Source: Lachnospiraceae bacterium (GTDB taxonomy: Bacteria; Bacillota; Clostridia; Lachnospirales; Lachnospiraceae). From it: a stretch of 64,000 nt of DNA. The notes below the pieces were generated by a model. It ran no database searches and had not been told where the DNA came from. It saw only the letters and a program-made list of their open reading frames with translations. The DNA lies in assembly GCA_024696005.1 (NCBI GenBank), contig JAILHF010000056.1:1-64000 (forward strand), written 5' to 3'. Below, piece after piece: positions 56,107-64,000 of this stretch. Position numbers and translations under genes: made by a program. Within the stretch, counting starts at the first letter, position 1. Every line of letters begins with the position of its first letter.

Positions 56107-56808
56107 CTATCTGGCTGTCTTCTTTACGTGATCGTAAAGCTGATTTTTAAACTCATTGAAGCAGGAACGGCTGATGCCGATCACGCTTCCGTCATCCAGC
56201 ACCGCTTCCCTGTCGCGAAGACGGGCCACATGGTCAAGGTTCACCGCGCTGCAGCGGTGAACTTTCCGGATCGTGTCGTTGATCCTGTTAAAGATGTCGA
56301 TCGCTTCGCCCAGCTTCATCCTGGTGGTAAAGGAACCGGAGGTCGTAATGATCCTGACATTGTTATTGTCCGATTCCAGAAACAGGATCTCGGAAGGGAT
56401 CACCAGGATCTCTTCGCCGCCGGCCTTGATCAGCACGCCTTTGTGGCTGGCCCTGACCAGCTGGATGTCCTGAAGCGTCTGCAGGAGTTTTTCATCTTCG
56501 ACCGGCTTTTTCAGGAAACGGAAGGCATTGACCTCGTAGCCTTCTATGGCCATTTCCGCATGGCTTGTCAGAAAAACGATCGGGATCTCGTAATCGTCCA
56601 TGCGGATCTGTCTGGCCGCGCTCATGCCGTCCATGCCGCCCATTTCGATGTCGAGAAAGATCAGGTCGAAGTGTTCGGGCGAGCCCAGCAGTTCTTCGGC
56701 ACTCGAAAAGGGGAAAACCTCACAGTCAAGCTTCGAAACATGACTGTAGATCTTCTGTTCAAGATCGCTCAAAAAAAGCTTCTCGTCATCGCAGATCGCG
56801 ATCTTCAT
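56107..56808 (-). CDS. LytTR-family response regulator
   Basis: 233 residues. The receiver domain (1-120) has CDDE, LIFLDIEMGGMDGM with the phosphoacceptor Asp, and LTSHAEMAIEGYEVNAFRFLKKP. The LytTR DNA-binding domain (about 135-233) has FLESDNNNVRIITTSG and VHRCSAVNLDHVARL. GGGGAGAG precedes the ATG. It is cotranscribed with the kinase and lies after the ABC pair, which is a likely target. Confidence 0.93.
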   Translation of the reverse strand: MKIAICDDEKLFLSDLEQKIYSHVSKLDCEVFPFSSAEELLGSPEHFDLIFLDIEMGGMDGMSAARQIRMDDYEIPIVFLTSHAEMAIEGYEVNAFRFLKKPVEDEKLLQTLQDIQLVRASHKGVLIKAGGEEILVIPSEILFLESDNNNVRIITTSGSFTTRMKLGEAIDIFNRINDTIRKVHRCSAVNLDHVARLRDREAVLDDGSVIGISRSCFNEFKNQLYDHVKKTAR

Positions 56809-56837
56809 CTCTCCCCGCCCTCCAGGCCCAAATTATA

Positions 56838-57509
56838 TCAGATGAGCTTTCCGTTGTCGAGTTTGACGACGCGGCTGCCATAGCTGCTGTTTTCCTCGGA
56901 ATGCGTTACCTGAAGGATCGTCATGCCTTTTTCTTCATTGATCCTCTTGAAAAGTTCCATGATGTTCCGGCCCGATTCCTTGTCAAGATTGCCGGTGGGT
57001 TCGTCCGCCAGAATGATCTCGGGCTCTCCCATGAGCGCTCTTGCAATAGCCACACGCTGCTGCTGTCCGCCGGACAGTTTTGCGGGCATTACTTTTCTCT
57101 TGTCAGCGATACCCGTGATATCAAGGATCTCGGTGAGTCTTTTCTCCGCCTCACTGTTATATCTCTTGGAAACCTTTAAGGGGAGCATGATATTATCCTC
57201 TACCGTAAGGTTCTGTACAAGATTGTAAAACTGGAAGATAAAACCCACCTTTGAAAGCCGCAGCTCGGATAGCTTTTTCTCTTTTATCTTTCCTATGTTC
57301 TCACCGCAGACCACGATATCCCCTGCATAATTGCGGTCAAGGCCGCCGATCAGATACAGCAGCGTGGATTTTCCCGATCCGGAGGGACCCATGAGGGAAA
57401 CAAACTCCCCCTTCTGCACCGTCATGTCGGCCCCCTGAAGCACCTTCACCTCCAGATCTTCTTTGCCGAACGATTTGTAAACATTATCAACCGTGATGAT
57501 CGTATCCAT
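56838..57509 (-). CDS. ABC transporter ATPase (LolD/MacB group)
   Basis: 223 residues. Walker [10 protein letters not shown] (about 39-47), signature [14 protein letters not shown], Walker [12 protein letters not shown] and switch His in VTHSEE. An AAAGGAGAG site precedes the ATG, 27 bp after the permease stop. It energises the 828-residue permease. Confidence 0.92.
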   Translation of the reverse strand: MDTIITVDNVYKSFGKEDLEVKVLQGADMTVQKGEFVSLMGPSGSGKSTLLYLIGGLDRNYAGDIVVCGENIGKIKEKKLSELRLSKVGFIFQFYNLVQNLTVEDNIMLPLKVSKRYNSEAEKRLTEILDITGIADKRKVMPAKLSGGQQQRVAIARALMGEPEIILADEPTGNLDKESGRNIMELFKRINEEKGMTILQVTHSEENSSYGSRVVKLDNGKLI

Positions 57510-57536
57510 AATCTTCTCTCCTTTCGACTCCGTCTT

Positions 57537-60023
57537 TTATTCGTATTTCAGTTCTTCCGCAATGTTCATCTTCTTCAGATACTTTGAAGGTATCAGCGTG
57601 GTCAGAAGGAATACCGCCAGTATGATCGCAAGAAAGATCACGCCATGCGCCGTTCCCATCGCCTCCGTGTTTTCCAGGGACAGATCCCCGTCGGTGATCA
57701 CATCCAGAAGATGTATGAGCACCCTGTAGAGGAAGGGAGAAGCGATCGCCGATACAATGGCAGAAATCCCCATGGAAAACAGGCTTTCAAGGAACAACAG
57801 TCTTTTGAGCTTATGCCTCGGCATCGCAACGGAATAGAGCAGCGCTGTCTCCCTTTTTCGTGTCAGGAATCCGATGGACTGGTTTCCGGCAATGCCGATC
57901 ATCGTAAGGATCACGCTTCCCGCAACGACCAGCCTGAGAACGGCCAGAAGCCCCCCGGAATTCTGCTGCTGCTGCGTATCAAACTCTTCAGCAGTCTTTA
58001 CATCGATCGCTCCGGATTCCGAATTCTTAATGATCAGGTCTTTAACGCTTTCGGGATCCCCGGCATTCAGCAGTACCGTGCTTATCCGGGACATGAACAT
58101 GTGATCATACAGATCACGGTTAAGGATCAGCGAATCAAAACCGTAGATCATGGTATCCTTTGTTTTTAACAGTTCCTTGATCGTAAAGCTCCGTTCGATC
58201 GGGAAATCCGTTTCCGGATCGAAAACCAGCCTGACCTCATCACCGGCCTTCACGCCGACCCTTTTTGCCATGATCTCGGTTATGACGATCTCATCAGGCT
58301 CAAGACCGTACCCGTCCTGCGGAAGTCCGTCAAGCATTGTATGCGGGCTGTCCGCAAATACGGACCAGAGCCTTTTCTTTTCATCTCCCATCGCAGCGGT
58401 GGAAGACGTTTCATACACATAGTCCGCCTCCGTTACTCCTTCCACGGCCGTAAGATACCTGTAATCATGGTCTTCATCGTTTACACGCACCTGCACGATC
58501 AGGTCACAATCATATGTATCCGTAAGATCGCCTGTGAGAGCCTTGCCTATGCCTTCTATGAGAAGAGCAAGCGTCAGGGACGTCACACACAATACCGCAG
58601 TCCCCATGATGATCCTGTTTCTGGAAATGTTTTCCGAGGCAAGCTGTGCGAGCGGGAAGGCCAGCTTCCGAAACACCGTCGTCAACCCCTTTGAGATAAG
58701 ACGGATCAGATAGGGTATGAGGACTGCCAGGGCTACAACTCCGCAGGAGAGCGAAACAGCCAGCGTGAAAAAGTTTTTGACCAGCAGTCCCGATACCAGA
58801 GAGACAACAAGCAATGTGATTCCCGCATAAAGCCTGCCCCATCTGTATTTGAATTCCGTATCCTTGTTGTCAAATATGATATCCCTTATGGGTGTCTTTA
58901 CTGCTTTTGCCAGCTCAAACAAAGGATAGGCACATTCCACGAGGATGGCTCCTGCGAGCACGATCAGATATACATATAACGGAGTCGATCCGAAATACTG
59001 CGCGGGGTCGATCGCTTCACCGGCGCTTGTAGCGCTGACATTTAAAAACGATCCCAGCATCCCCGGTTTGACCGCATTATAGGCCAGAATACCAAAGAAA
59101 GTTCCTGTCACTGCATATATGATGTTCTCGATGAGAAGAAGAAACGTTGTCTTTCCCTGTGTTACCCCCAGGCTTCTCAAGGTCCCTATGACGGACATTC
59201 TTTCGTTTACGATCTTTTCCGCCATGGATGTCGTCACGAATATCACGAGAAGGAAAGAGATCAGAAACAACAGATAAAACATGTTATACAGACTCTGGAT
59301 ATCAGGATCGTCCGCCATTTCGCTGACCACCTGCAACTCGGAACCGGGCGCTTTTTCCCTTATGGCATCGGCAAGCTCCTGTATCCTGCTGTCATCTTCC
59401 ACATCCAGAAACCAGTATCCGTAATCCATCTTTTTTACACATGCAATCCGTCTCAGGGTTTCAGATGATACGATCACAAAATCATTGTTGAGGACCGCAT
59501 TGTCGACACTTACGACAGCAATGGCTTTGAGAGCGATGTCAACCTCATCCCTCGTTTCGAAATGCAGGATTTCTCCGACAGCTTTCCCGTATTTTTCGGC
59601 ATAGCTCCTGCTCATGATCACCGATTCATCATCAAGCTCATACTTGTCCGGAAGAATGCACATTTCATGTGCAACCGTCAGATCGGATATCGCAGCCACC
59701 TGGATCGGTTTCTCAAAGGAATAGGAATAACCGGAATCGTCTCTTTCATATTCATACTCCGTTATCGAATTGATCCCCAGTTTTTTTACCGGAGTTATCG
59801 CATTAACCGCGTCTATCTCATCCTCTGTAACATCATAGGCAATGATATCCATCTTCCCGATCATGTCCAGCATGTAGCCCTTCATGAGGTCATGTATGTT
59901 GTTTTTCATGTCCACAGCCAGCAGAGCCGTCATGGAAGCAAAACTGATACAGAACACAAGCAGCAGGAGCCTGAATGGCTTTGTAAATATGTTTTTCAGT
60001 GAATGTTTTATCATCAGTCCCAT
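57537..60023 (-). CDS. FtsX-type ABC exporter permease
   Basis: 828 residues with the two-domain FtsX layout: helix near 18-35, an extracellular domain (about 40-245), FtsX helices (about 250-400), more helices near 405-470 and a second extracellular domain (about 510-690). The last three helices are near 700-815. The motif MAEKIVNERMSVIGTLRSLGVTQGKTTFLL is the typical cytoplasmic loop. It starts 13 bp after the M13 peptidase stop with GGAGGGGAGAG. It lacks the long coiled coils of the other two permeases in this window. Confidence 0.88.
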   Translation of the reverse strand: MGLMIKHSLKNIFTKPFRLLLLVFCISFASMTALLAVDMKNNIHDLMKGYMLDMIGKMDIIAYDVTEDEIDAVNAITPVKKLGINSITEYEYERDDSGYSYSFEKPIQVAAISDLTVAHEMCILPDKYELDDESVIMSRSYAEKYGKAVGEILHFETRDEVDIALKAIAVVSVDNAVLNNDFVIVSSETLRRIACVKKMDYGYWFLDVEDDSRIQELADAIREKAPGSELQVVSEMADDPDIQSLYNMFYLLFLISFLLVIFVTTSMAEKIVNERMSVIGTLRSLGVTQGKTTFLLLIENIIYAVTGTFFGILAYNAVKPGMLGSFLNVSATSAGEAIDPAQYFGSTPLYVYLIVLAGAILVECAYPLFELAKAVKTPIRDIIFDNKDTEFKYRWGRLYAGITLLVVSLVSGLLVKNFFTLAVSLSCGVVALAVLIPYLIRLISKGLTTVFRKLAFPLAQLASENISRNRIIMGTAVLCVTSLTLALLIEGIGKALTGDLTDTYDCDLIVQVRVNDEDHDYRYLTAVEGVTEADYVYETSSTAAMGDEKKRLWSVFADSPHTMLDGLPQDGYGLEPDEIVITEIMAKRVGVKAGDEVRLVFDPETDFPIERSFTIKELLKTKDTMIYGFDSLILNRDLYDHMFMSRISTVLLNAGDPESVKDLIIKNSESGAIDVKTAEEFDTQQQQNSGGLLAVLRLVVAGSVILTMIGIAGNQSIGFLTRKRETALLYSVAMPRHKLKRLLFLESLFSMGISAIVSAIASPFLYRVLIHLLDVITDGDLSLENTEAMGTAHGVIFLAIILAVFLLTTLIPSKYLKKMNIAEELKYE

Positions 60024-60036
60024 TTTCTCTCCCCTC

Positions 60037-62058
60037 CTACCATCTCTTTATCCTGTCTTCCGGTGCCACATACAGTGCGTCACCTTCTTTTACGCCGTAT
60101 ATCTCGTAATAGGGATCAAACAGGGGAACTACGGCATTTACCCTTGCCACGGCCGGGCTGTGGACATCCGAGTAAAGCCGGGTCAATACATCATCCTTCG
60201 GAGATATTTCCGCCCAGATCCTGGCGTAGTTTTCAAACAGTTCCTTTTTCTGAGCATTCGTATCCGCAAGACGCAGCACGCAGTCCACTCCGCTGATATC
60301 AGCCAGATTTTCACCCAGTGTCAGTTCCCCGTCCACAGGATGTATGTCGAGTATTTTCTGCTTCGAATAGTATTCCTCTATGTGCTGTGCCATCTCATCA
60401 AATGCCTTCCTGTCCTCCCCGGGGATCCATTCCGGATCATAATTCCCGTTCATGTCAAACAGCATTCCGTGGTCATCAAACGCATGTGATATCTCATGTC
60501 CGACCACTGCACCTATGCCGCCGAGATTCTGATAATAGCTTTGATCGGAGCTGTAAAAAGGCGCGTCCATGATCGCAAGCGTGATGTTGATCGCATTCAT
60601 GTCCGGTGAATAGCAGGCATTTACCGTCTGGGGAGCCATCATCCGGAATCCGTTTCTTTCTACGCCCGAACGCAGCATGTCGATCTGTTCTTCGTATTTT
60701 TTCAGATTCAGCCTGTATCTGGTCTCATATACGGAGTTTCCGATCAGCTCCGCATCTTTCGGATCTGTGGCATGCGGTTCATCCGCGCCGATAAAATAAG
60801 CCATGTTATCCAGCTTTTGCCGGATCGCACTTTTTCCTTTTTCACTGAGCCAGCTGCAGTCTTTTATCATCTCTTTATACTCTTCGACTATGGCTTTTGT
60901 CATGTCCGTTACTTCCTCAACCGCCTTGCTGTCATACCAGCGTTTTACATATTCCTCACCGAGCTCCCGGGGCAAAGCGTTTTTCACCGCTTCTTTTGCA
61001 TACTTGTCATTGGAGTAAAGAACCGGTGTACCTCCGTACTCTTCCGAAAGATACTCCGATATACCCTCCCTGTAGCAAACAAGCGCGATGTCCTGCCATT
61101 CCTTCAGGTGCTCATCGGTCAGAAGAGCATCTATGGCAGCGATCTGTCCCTCATCCCAGAGATAGAACCCTTTTGTCAGTCTGCTTTCCATCCCCAAGGA
61201 TAAAAGCATCCCGTCCGCACCCACATTGGGACAGAGTGCATCAAACTCTTCATTGGTTTTATACTTTGCAGTCTGCAGGGCTGTGGTCCAGTCCTCATCG
61301 ATACTGTCAACCAGTTCAAGATCCGTGGCAAGAGCAATGTCTATGATCATCTTTACATCGGCCACGCTTCTTTCCTTTGCTTCCTCGCCGTCCATCCCAA
61401 AGTCCATGAGCATATTCCGCATCTGTACCGCAGCTGCCTGTCCCATCTGCCCGCCCGTGCAGATCTGCTCGAGCGAACCGCCTATCGGTGAACAAAACGG
61501 GCGAAGGGAAATGCTTCCCGACGCGGAATCCTTCATATCCGTATCGATGTCAATACCGAAGATCGGATTGACACCCCAGCCCGAAAACAGTTTTCCGCTG
61601 ACCCTGAGAAACTCATCCATCGTAGAAGTGTTGTATATCTCATCAACCGTTGCCTGCATGCTTTTGATATCATCGTCATTCATGAGGCTGCCGCCGGTAG
61701 ATGCTTCCAGCGCCTGTTGATAGACATCACAGATCAGCTGCTCGTTACTGCCGGGCGCATAGGAATCCCTGTTTCCCTTCACGATGTCTTCTATGATCTC
61801 ATCCAACCTGTCATCGACTTTTTCGGTCAGCCCGACAAAAGATCCGTATCTGCCCTTGTACTTATCAAGATCAGCCTCAAGAAGTTCTTTTGCATTTACA
61901 TATCCGTTAAAATCATCTCCCGGCCTTATGCTGTCCGGATCGAAAGGTTCTTCCTCCGCGGGTTCGGGAGCAGCCGCCGGCGGCTCGACGATCGCGGCAC
62001 CGCAACCGGGTATCAGCAGCAGGGAAAGCAGCAGCACTGCAATGCTCTTTTTCTTCAT
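60037..62058 (-). CDS. M13-family (neprilysin-type) metallopeptidase lipoprotein
   Basis: 673 residues from an ATG at 62058 with AAAGGAGG upstream. A signal peptide with the lipobox LIPGC anchors it to the membrane. VVGHEISHAFDDHG contains the zinc motif HExxH, and LGENLADISGVDCVL holds the third zinc ligand Glu. The substrate-binding N-A-x-Y/F-type motif is present as VNACYSPDMNAI. It cleaves short peptides outside the cell. Its position as first gene before an FtsX-type ABC pair and a LytTR/GHKL system suggests a role in peptide turnover or peptide sensing. Confidence 0.93.
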   Translation of the reverse strand: MKKKSIAVLLLSLLLIPGCGAAIVEPPAAAPEPAEEEPFDPDSIRPGDDFNGYVNAKELLEADLDKYKGRYGSFVGLTEKVDDRLDEIIEDIVKGNRDSYAPGSNEQLICDVYQQALEASTGGSLMNDDDIKSMQATVDEIYNTSTMDEFLRVSGKLFSGWGVNPIFGIDIDTDMKDSASGSISLRPFCSPIGGSLEQICTGGQMGQAAAVQMRNMLMDFGMDGEEAKERSVADVKMIIDIALATDLELVDSIDEDWTTALQTAKYKTNEEFDALCPNVGADGMLLSLGMESRLTKGFYLWDEGQIAAIDALLTDEHLKEWQDIALVCYREGISEYLSEEYGGTPVLYSNDKYAKEAVKNALPRELGEEYVKRWYDSKAVEEVTDMTKAIVEEYKEMIKDCSWLSEKGKSAIRQKLDNMAYFIGADEPHATDPKDAELIGNSVYETRYRLNLKKYEEQIDMLRSGVERNGFRMMAPQTVNACYSPDMNAINITLAIMDAPFYSSDQSYYQNLGGIGAVVGHEISHAFDDHGMLFDMNGNYDPEWIPGEDRKAFDEMAQHIEEYYSKQKILDIHPVDGELTLGENLADISGVDCVLRLADTNAQKKELFENYARIWAEISPKDDVLTRLYSDVHSPAVARVNAVVPLFDPYYEIYGVKEGDALYVAPEDRIKRW

Positions 62059-62088
62059 AAACGCACTTCCTCCTTTATCACTATGGCG

Positions 62089-62094
62089 ATTATA
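62089..62094 (-). promoter_or_regulatory. -10 element of the M13 peptidase gene
   Basis: Perfect TATAAT on the minus strand, 31 bp before the start codon. The best -35 candidate, TTGATC, is only 15 bp away. Confidence 0.45.
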
Positions 62095-62154
62095 GCGCAC
62101 GAAACGGAAGATCAACGGAAATGTGGTGAACGGTTTTGGTTTTGTGGTGAAATG

Positions 62155-62180
62155 AAAAACTGCCGGTCGAAAGCCGGCAG
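62155..62180 (-). terminator. Terminator of the MntP-ZIP fusion gene
   Basis: CTGCCGG and CCGGCAG pair around a 6-nt loop, followed on the minus strand by five T's. It lies 25 bp past the stop codon of the transporter gene. Confidence 0.85.
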
Positions 62181-62204
62181 CAGGAAATGTCATATATCGA
62201 ATGA

Positions 62205-63566
62205 TCACATGAAGATCAGCAGCATGACGATCGCGAATCCGATCACAAAGGCAAAGGCTCCCTTGTCGTTATCCTTCTTCGAGCCAAGCTGCGGGATCTC
62301 CTCCACCGTGGCATAGATCAATGCGCCGCCGGCCAGCGCCATGATATAAGGCAGTGCAGCGGGAAAGAGCAGGGACACAATGACAGTGATGATGCCAAGC
62401 AGCGGGATGGGCACGCCCGAGATCACGCCCATGAAGAAGGCCTTTCCGGTATTCGTTCCCTTGTCGCGTATCGGCAGGGAAACAAAGAGTGCTTCCGGGA
62501 TGTTCTGGACCGCGATGGCGATCGCAAGGACCAGTGCCGTGGAAGCCTTGATCCAATCCGTTTCCAGAAAATGGCCGGCATAGATCGCTCCCAGGGCGAT
62601 GCCTTCCGGCACATGATGGACCACTTCCGAGAGCATCACCTTCATGTCGGGACCCAGTTTGCTCTTCGGTCCCTCGGTGATGTCTGCAAATGCGTGAGTG
62701 TGCGGGACCAGACTGTCCACGAGGAACTGGAACAGAACGCCGCCGCAAAAGCAGAGGACAAGCGGGATGATCCCTTTCTCCGTCCGGGCTTTCAATCCCA
62801 GGACCGCCGGCTCGATCATGCCCCAGACCGCGATCGATATCATGATCCCCGAAGTCACGCCGATCAGTATGCTCCGCACGTCATCCGAGAGCCTGCGGCT
62901 TGCATACACGACCGCAGCACCCAGCACGGTACCGGCCAGCGGGATCAGCATTCCGAAGATTGTTTCGCTGTCCGAAAGTGCCTGCGAGCGGTCCAGATGT
63001 GTGATCAGCGAGCGGAAGCCGATGAAGATCAGGATCGTTCCGCCCATGATCTCGGAACCGGATTTATAGCGCGTGCCGAAGATATGCCCGATCTTAACGC
63101 CGATCATCGAGATGATGCAGGTAATGACCGCGATCACGACGACCGCAAACAGCACATTCGGGAGCCCTTCTGCCGGAAAGACTTTTACCGGGACAGCCAC
63201 AAAGGTGATGCCGACTGCCAGGGCGTCGATGCTGGTGGCCACCGCCATCATGAACATCGTTTTCACGTCAAACTCCGGCTTCACTTCTTCCGGAGGCGAG
63301 AATGCTTCCTTTACCATGTTCCCGCCGATCAGGCTGAGCAGCCCGAAAGCGAGCCAGGGGGCGATGATGCTGATCAGATGCTCGAAACGGGAACCGACCA
63401 GATAACCGATGAGCGGCATGATGCCCTGAAACGAACCGAACCATATGCCGCAGAGCAGATACTCTTTCGCGCTTATCTTCTTTACAGCCAGCCCCTTGCA
63501 GATCGAAACGGCAAATGCATCCATTGCCAGACCGACCGCCAGGAGCAGCAATTCAAACAGTCCCAT
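62205..63566 (-). CDS. MntP-type manganese exporter fused to a ZIP-family metal transporter
   Basis: 453 residues from an ATG at 63566 with GAGGTGA upstream. Residues 1-190 are a complete MntP (DUF204): six helices with the Asp residues GLAMDAF (Asp16) and TSIDALAVG (Asp114). Residues about 203-453 are a complete ZIP domain with HHVPEG (317-322) and QNIPEA (354-359), the two metal-site helices. The second motif has Gln and Ala where ZupT-like proteins have His and Gly. MntP exports Mn(II), whereas ZIP proteins usually import Zn, Fe or Mn, so joining both in one chain is unusual. There is no frame break and no yybP-ykoY element. Confidence 0.9.
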   Translation of the reverse strand: MGLFELLLLAVGLAMDAFAVSICKGLAVKKISAKEYLLCGIWFGSFQGIMPLIGYLVGSRFEHLISIIAPWLAFGLLSLIGGNMVKEAFSPPEEVKPEFDVKTMFMMAVATSIDALAVGITFVAVPVKVFPAEGLPNVLFAVVVIAVITCIISMIGVKIGHIFGTRYKSGSEIMGGTILIFIGFRSLITHLDRSQALSDSETIFGMLIPLAGTVLGAAVVYASRRLSDDVRSILIGVTSGIMISIAVWGMIEPAVLGLKARTEKGIIPLVLCFCGGVLFQFLVDSLVPHTHAFADITEGPKSKLGPDMKVMLSEVVHHVPEGIALGAIYAGHFLETDWIKASTALVLAIAIAVQNIPEALFVSLPIRDKGTNTGKAFFMGVISGVPIPLLGIITVIVSLLFPAALPYIMALAGGALIYATVEEIPQLGSKKDNDKGAFAFVIGFAIVMLLIFM

Positions 63567-63599
63567 TGTCACTCACCTCAGCAAAGATATAGCTACGTC

Positions 63600-63628
63600 A
63601 TTTTATAGGATTTCTCCCTTCTTTTCAA
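63600..63628 (-). promoter_or_regulatory. Promoter of the MntP-ZIP fusion gene
   Basis: Minus strand: TTGAAA, 17 bp, TAAAAT, 34 bp upstream of the ATG. The gap to the next gene (63567-63666) is too short for a manganese riboswitch. Confidence 0.65.
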
Positions 63629-63666
63629 GGAAAATCGGCCGTCAGCGTTTGAATTAAATGACATCA

Positions 63667-64000
63667 TCAGGCGATCTTCCAGGATACCGCCTCTTTTCGT
63701 TCGGAAACAAAATCCTTATAGATGCCCTCAACTGCCATCAGCTCTTCATGGGTTCCTTTTTGCGTGATCTTCCCGTTTGCCACTACCAGGATCTGATCGG
63801 CATCCCGTACGGTCTTCAGGCGGTGTGCGATCATGATGATCGTCTTGTCTCTGGTCAGTTCCGCGATCGCTTTGGAAAGCTCCGCTTCGTTTTCCGGATC
63901 CACATTGGCGGTCGCCTCATCCAGGATGATGATCGGCGCATCCTTCATGATGGCACGGGCTATGGAAATGCGCTGTTTTTCACCGCCGGAAAGCGATGCT
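63667..64000 (-). CDS. ABC exporter ATPase domain, C-terminal part (gene continues past the right edge)
   Basis: The visible 111 residues begin inside the signature ASLSGGEKQRISIARAIMKDAPIIILDEATANVDPENE and run through the switch His in MIAHRLKTVRDADQILVV to the end. This is the MsbA/LmrA type, where ATPase and membrane domains are fused, as shown by the GKITQKGTHEEL C-terminus. The membrane domain and start lie beyond position 64000. Its stop is 38 bp upstream of the promoter of the MntP-ZIP gene. Exported substrate is unknown. Confidence 0.9.
   Translation of the reverse strand, partial: ASLSGGEKQRISIARAIMKDAPIIILDEATANVDPENEAELSKAIAELTRDKTIIMIAHRLKTVRDADQILVVANGKITQKGTHEELMAVEGIYKDFVSERKEAVSWKIA

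Noticed and set aside
63567-63666. yybP-ykoY manganese riboswitch ahead of the MntP-ZIP gene
   Set aside because: Looked for because MntP genes often have one. GCTGAGGTGA resembles part of it, but only about 30 bp separate the -10 box from the start codon.

Overview
The window looks like chromosomal DNA of a Gram-positive anaerobe of the Bacillota, most likely a Lachnospiraceae-type gut Clostridium. The signs are strong AGGAGG ribosome binding sites, an LplABC-type sugar ABC transporter with a GntR/FCD regulator, a BceAB-type ABC pair, many FtsX-type ABC exporters, GH25 lysozymes, a GH43 glycosidase, a LytTR/GHKL two-component system and no outer-membrane genes. Most of the window is moderately GC-rich, but 37.5-44.8 kb is clearly AT-rich. 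I see no rRNA or tRNA genes, CRISPR array, phage or insertion sequence. Both edges cut a gene: a GNAT acetyltransferase at the left and an ABC exporter ATPase at the right.

0-12.4 kb. A GNAT protein, a cytoplasmic GH43 glycosidase and a BceAB-type ABC pair lie on the minus strand. Upstream of BceAB is an inverted repeat of the BceR type (TTACA-N4-TGTAA). Divergently comes a 1043-residue sensor that joins an extracellular propeller (reg_prop plus Y_Y_Y) to a cytoplasmic HD-GYP cyclic-di-GMP phosphodiesterase, followed 3 bp later by a YfcC-family transporter. A chemoreceptor and a small membrane protein follow.

12.4-26.1 kb. This is a minus-strand cluster for a rhamnose-type surface polysaccharide. 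It holds gmd and rmd (GDP-D-rhamnose), an AraC regulator, manC, two membrane-anchored GH25 lysozymes, rmlB, rmlA and rmlC (no rmlD in the window) and a Wzm/Wzt ABC exporter. A polyprenyl-phosphate mannosyltransferase-like gene diverges from manC. A 77-bp tandem repeat with a strong hairpin separates rmlA from rmlB, and a related hairpin recurs near 30.9 kb.

26.2-37.5 kb. A GntR/FCD regulator with its own operator precedes an LplB/LplC/lipoprotein sugar importer. After a terminator come a DUF2974 hydrolase, a membrane protein, an S41 peptidase, a beta-lactamase-fold hydrolase, a DUF4003 protein and an HD-domain protein.

37.5-46.3 kb. A Wzx/Wzy-type capsule or exopolysaccharide operon reads leftward: priming phosphoglycosyltransferase, three glycosyltransferases, an EpsG-like polymerase, a DUF616 glycosyltransferase-like protein, a TupA-like ATP-grasp protein and a flippase.

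46.3-64 kb. A GAF protein related to free-methionine-sulfoxide reductase is followed by two FtsX-type ABC pairs with large extracellular coiled-coil domains, each with inverted-repeat operators. One set of operators matches sites at the promoter of the adjacent TetR gene. Upstream of these lies an apparent operon of M13 peptidase lipoprotein, ABC permease, ABC ATPase, LytTR regulator and GHKL kinase. The last complete gene is an unusual single-chain fusion of an MntP-type manganese exporter with a ZIP-family metal transporter.
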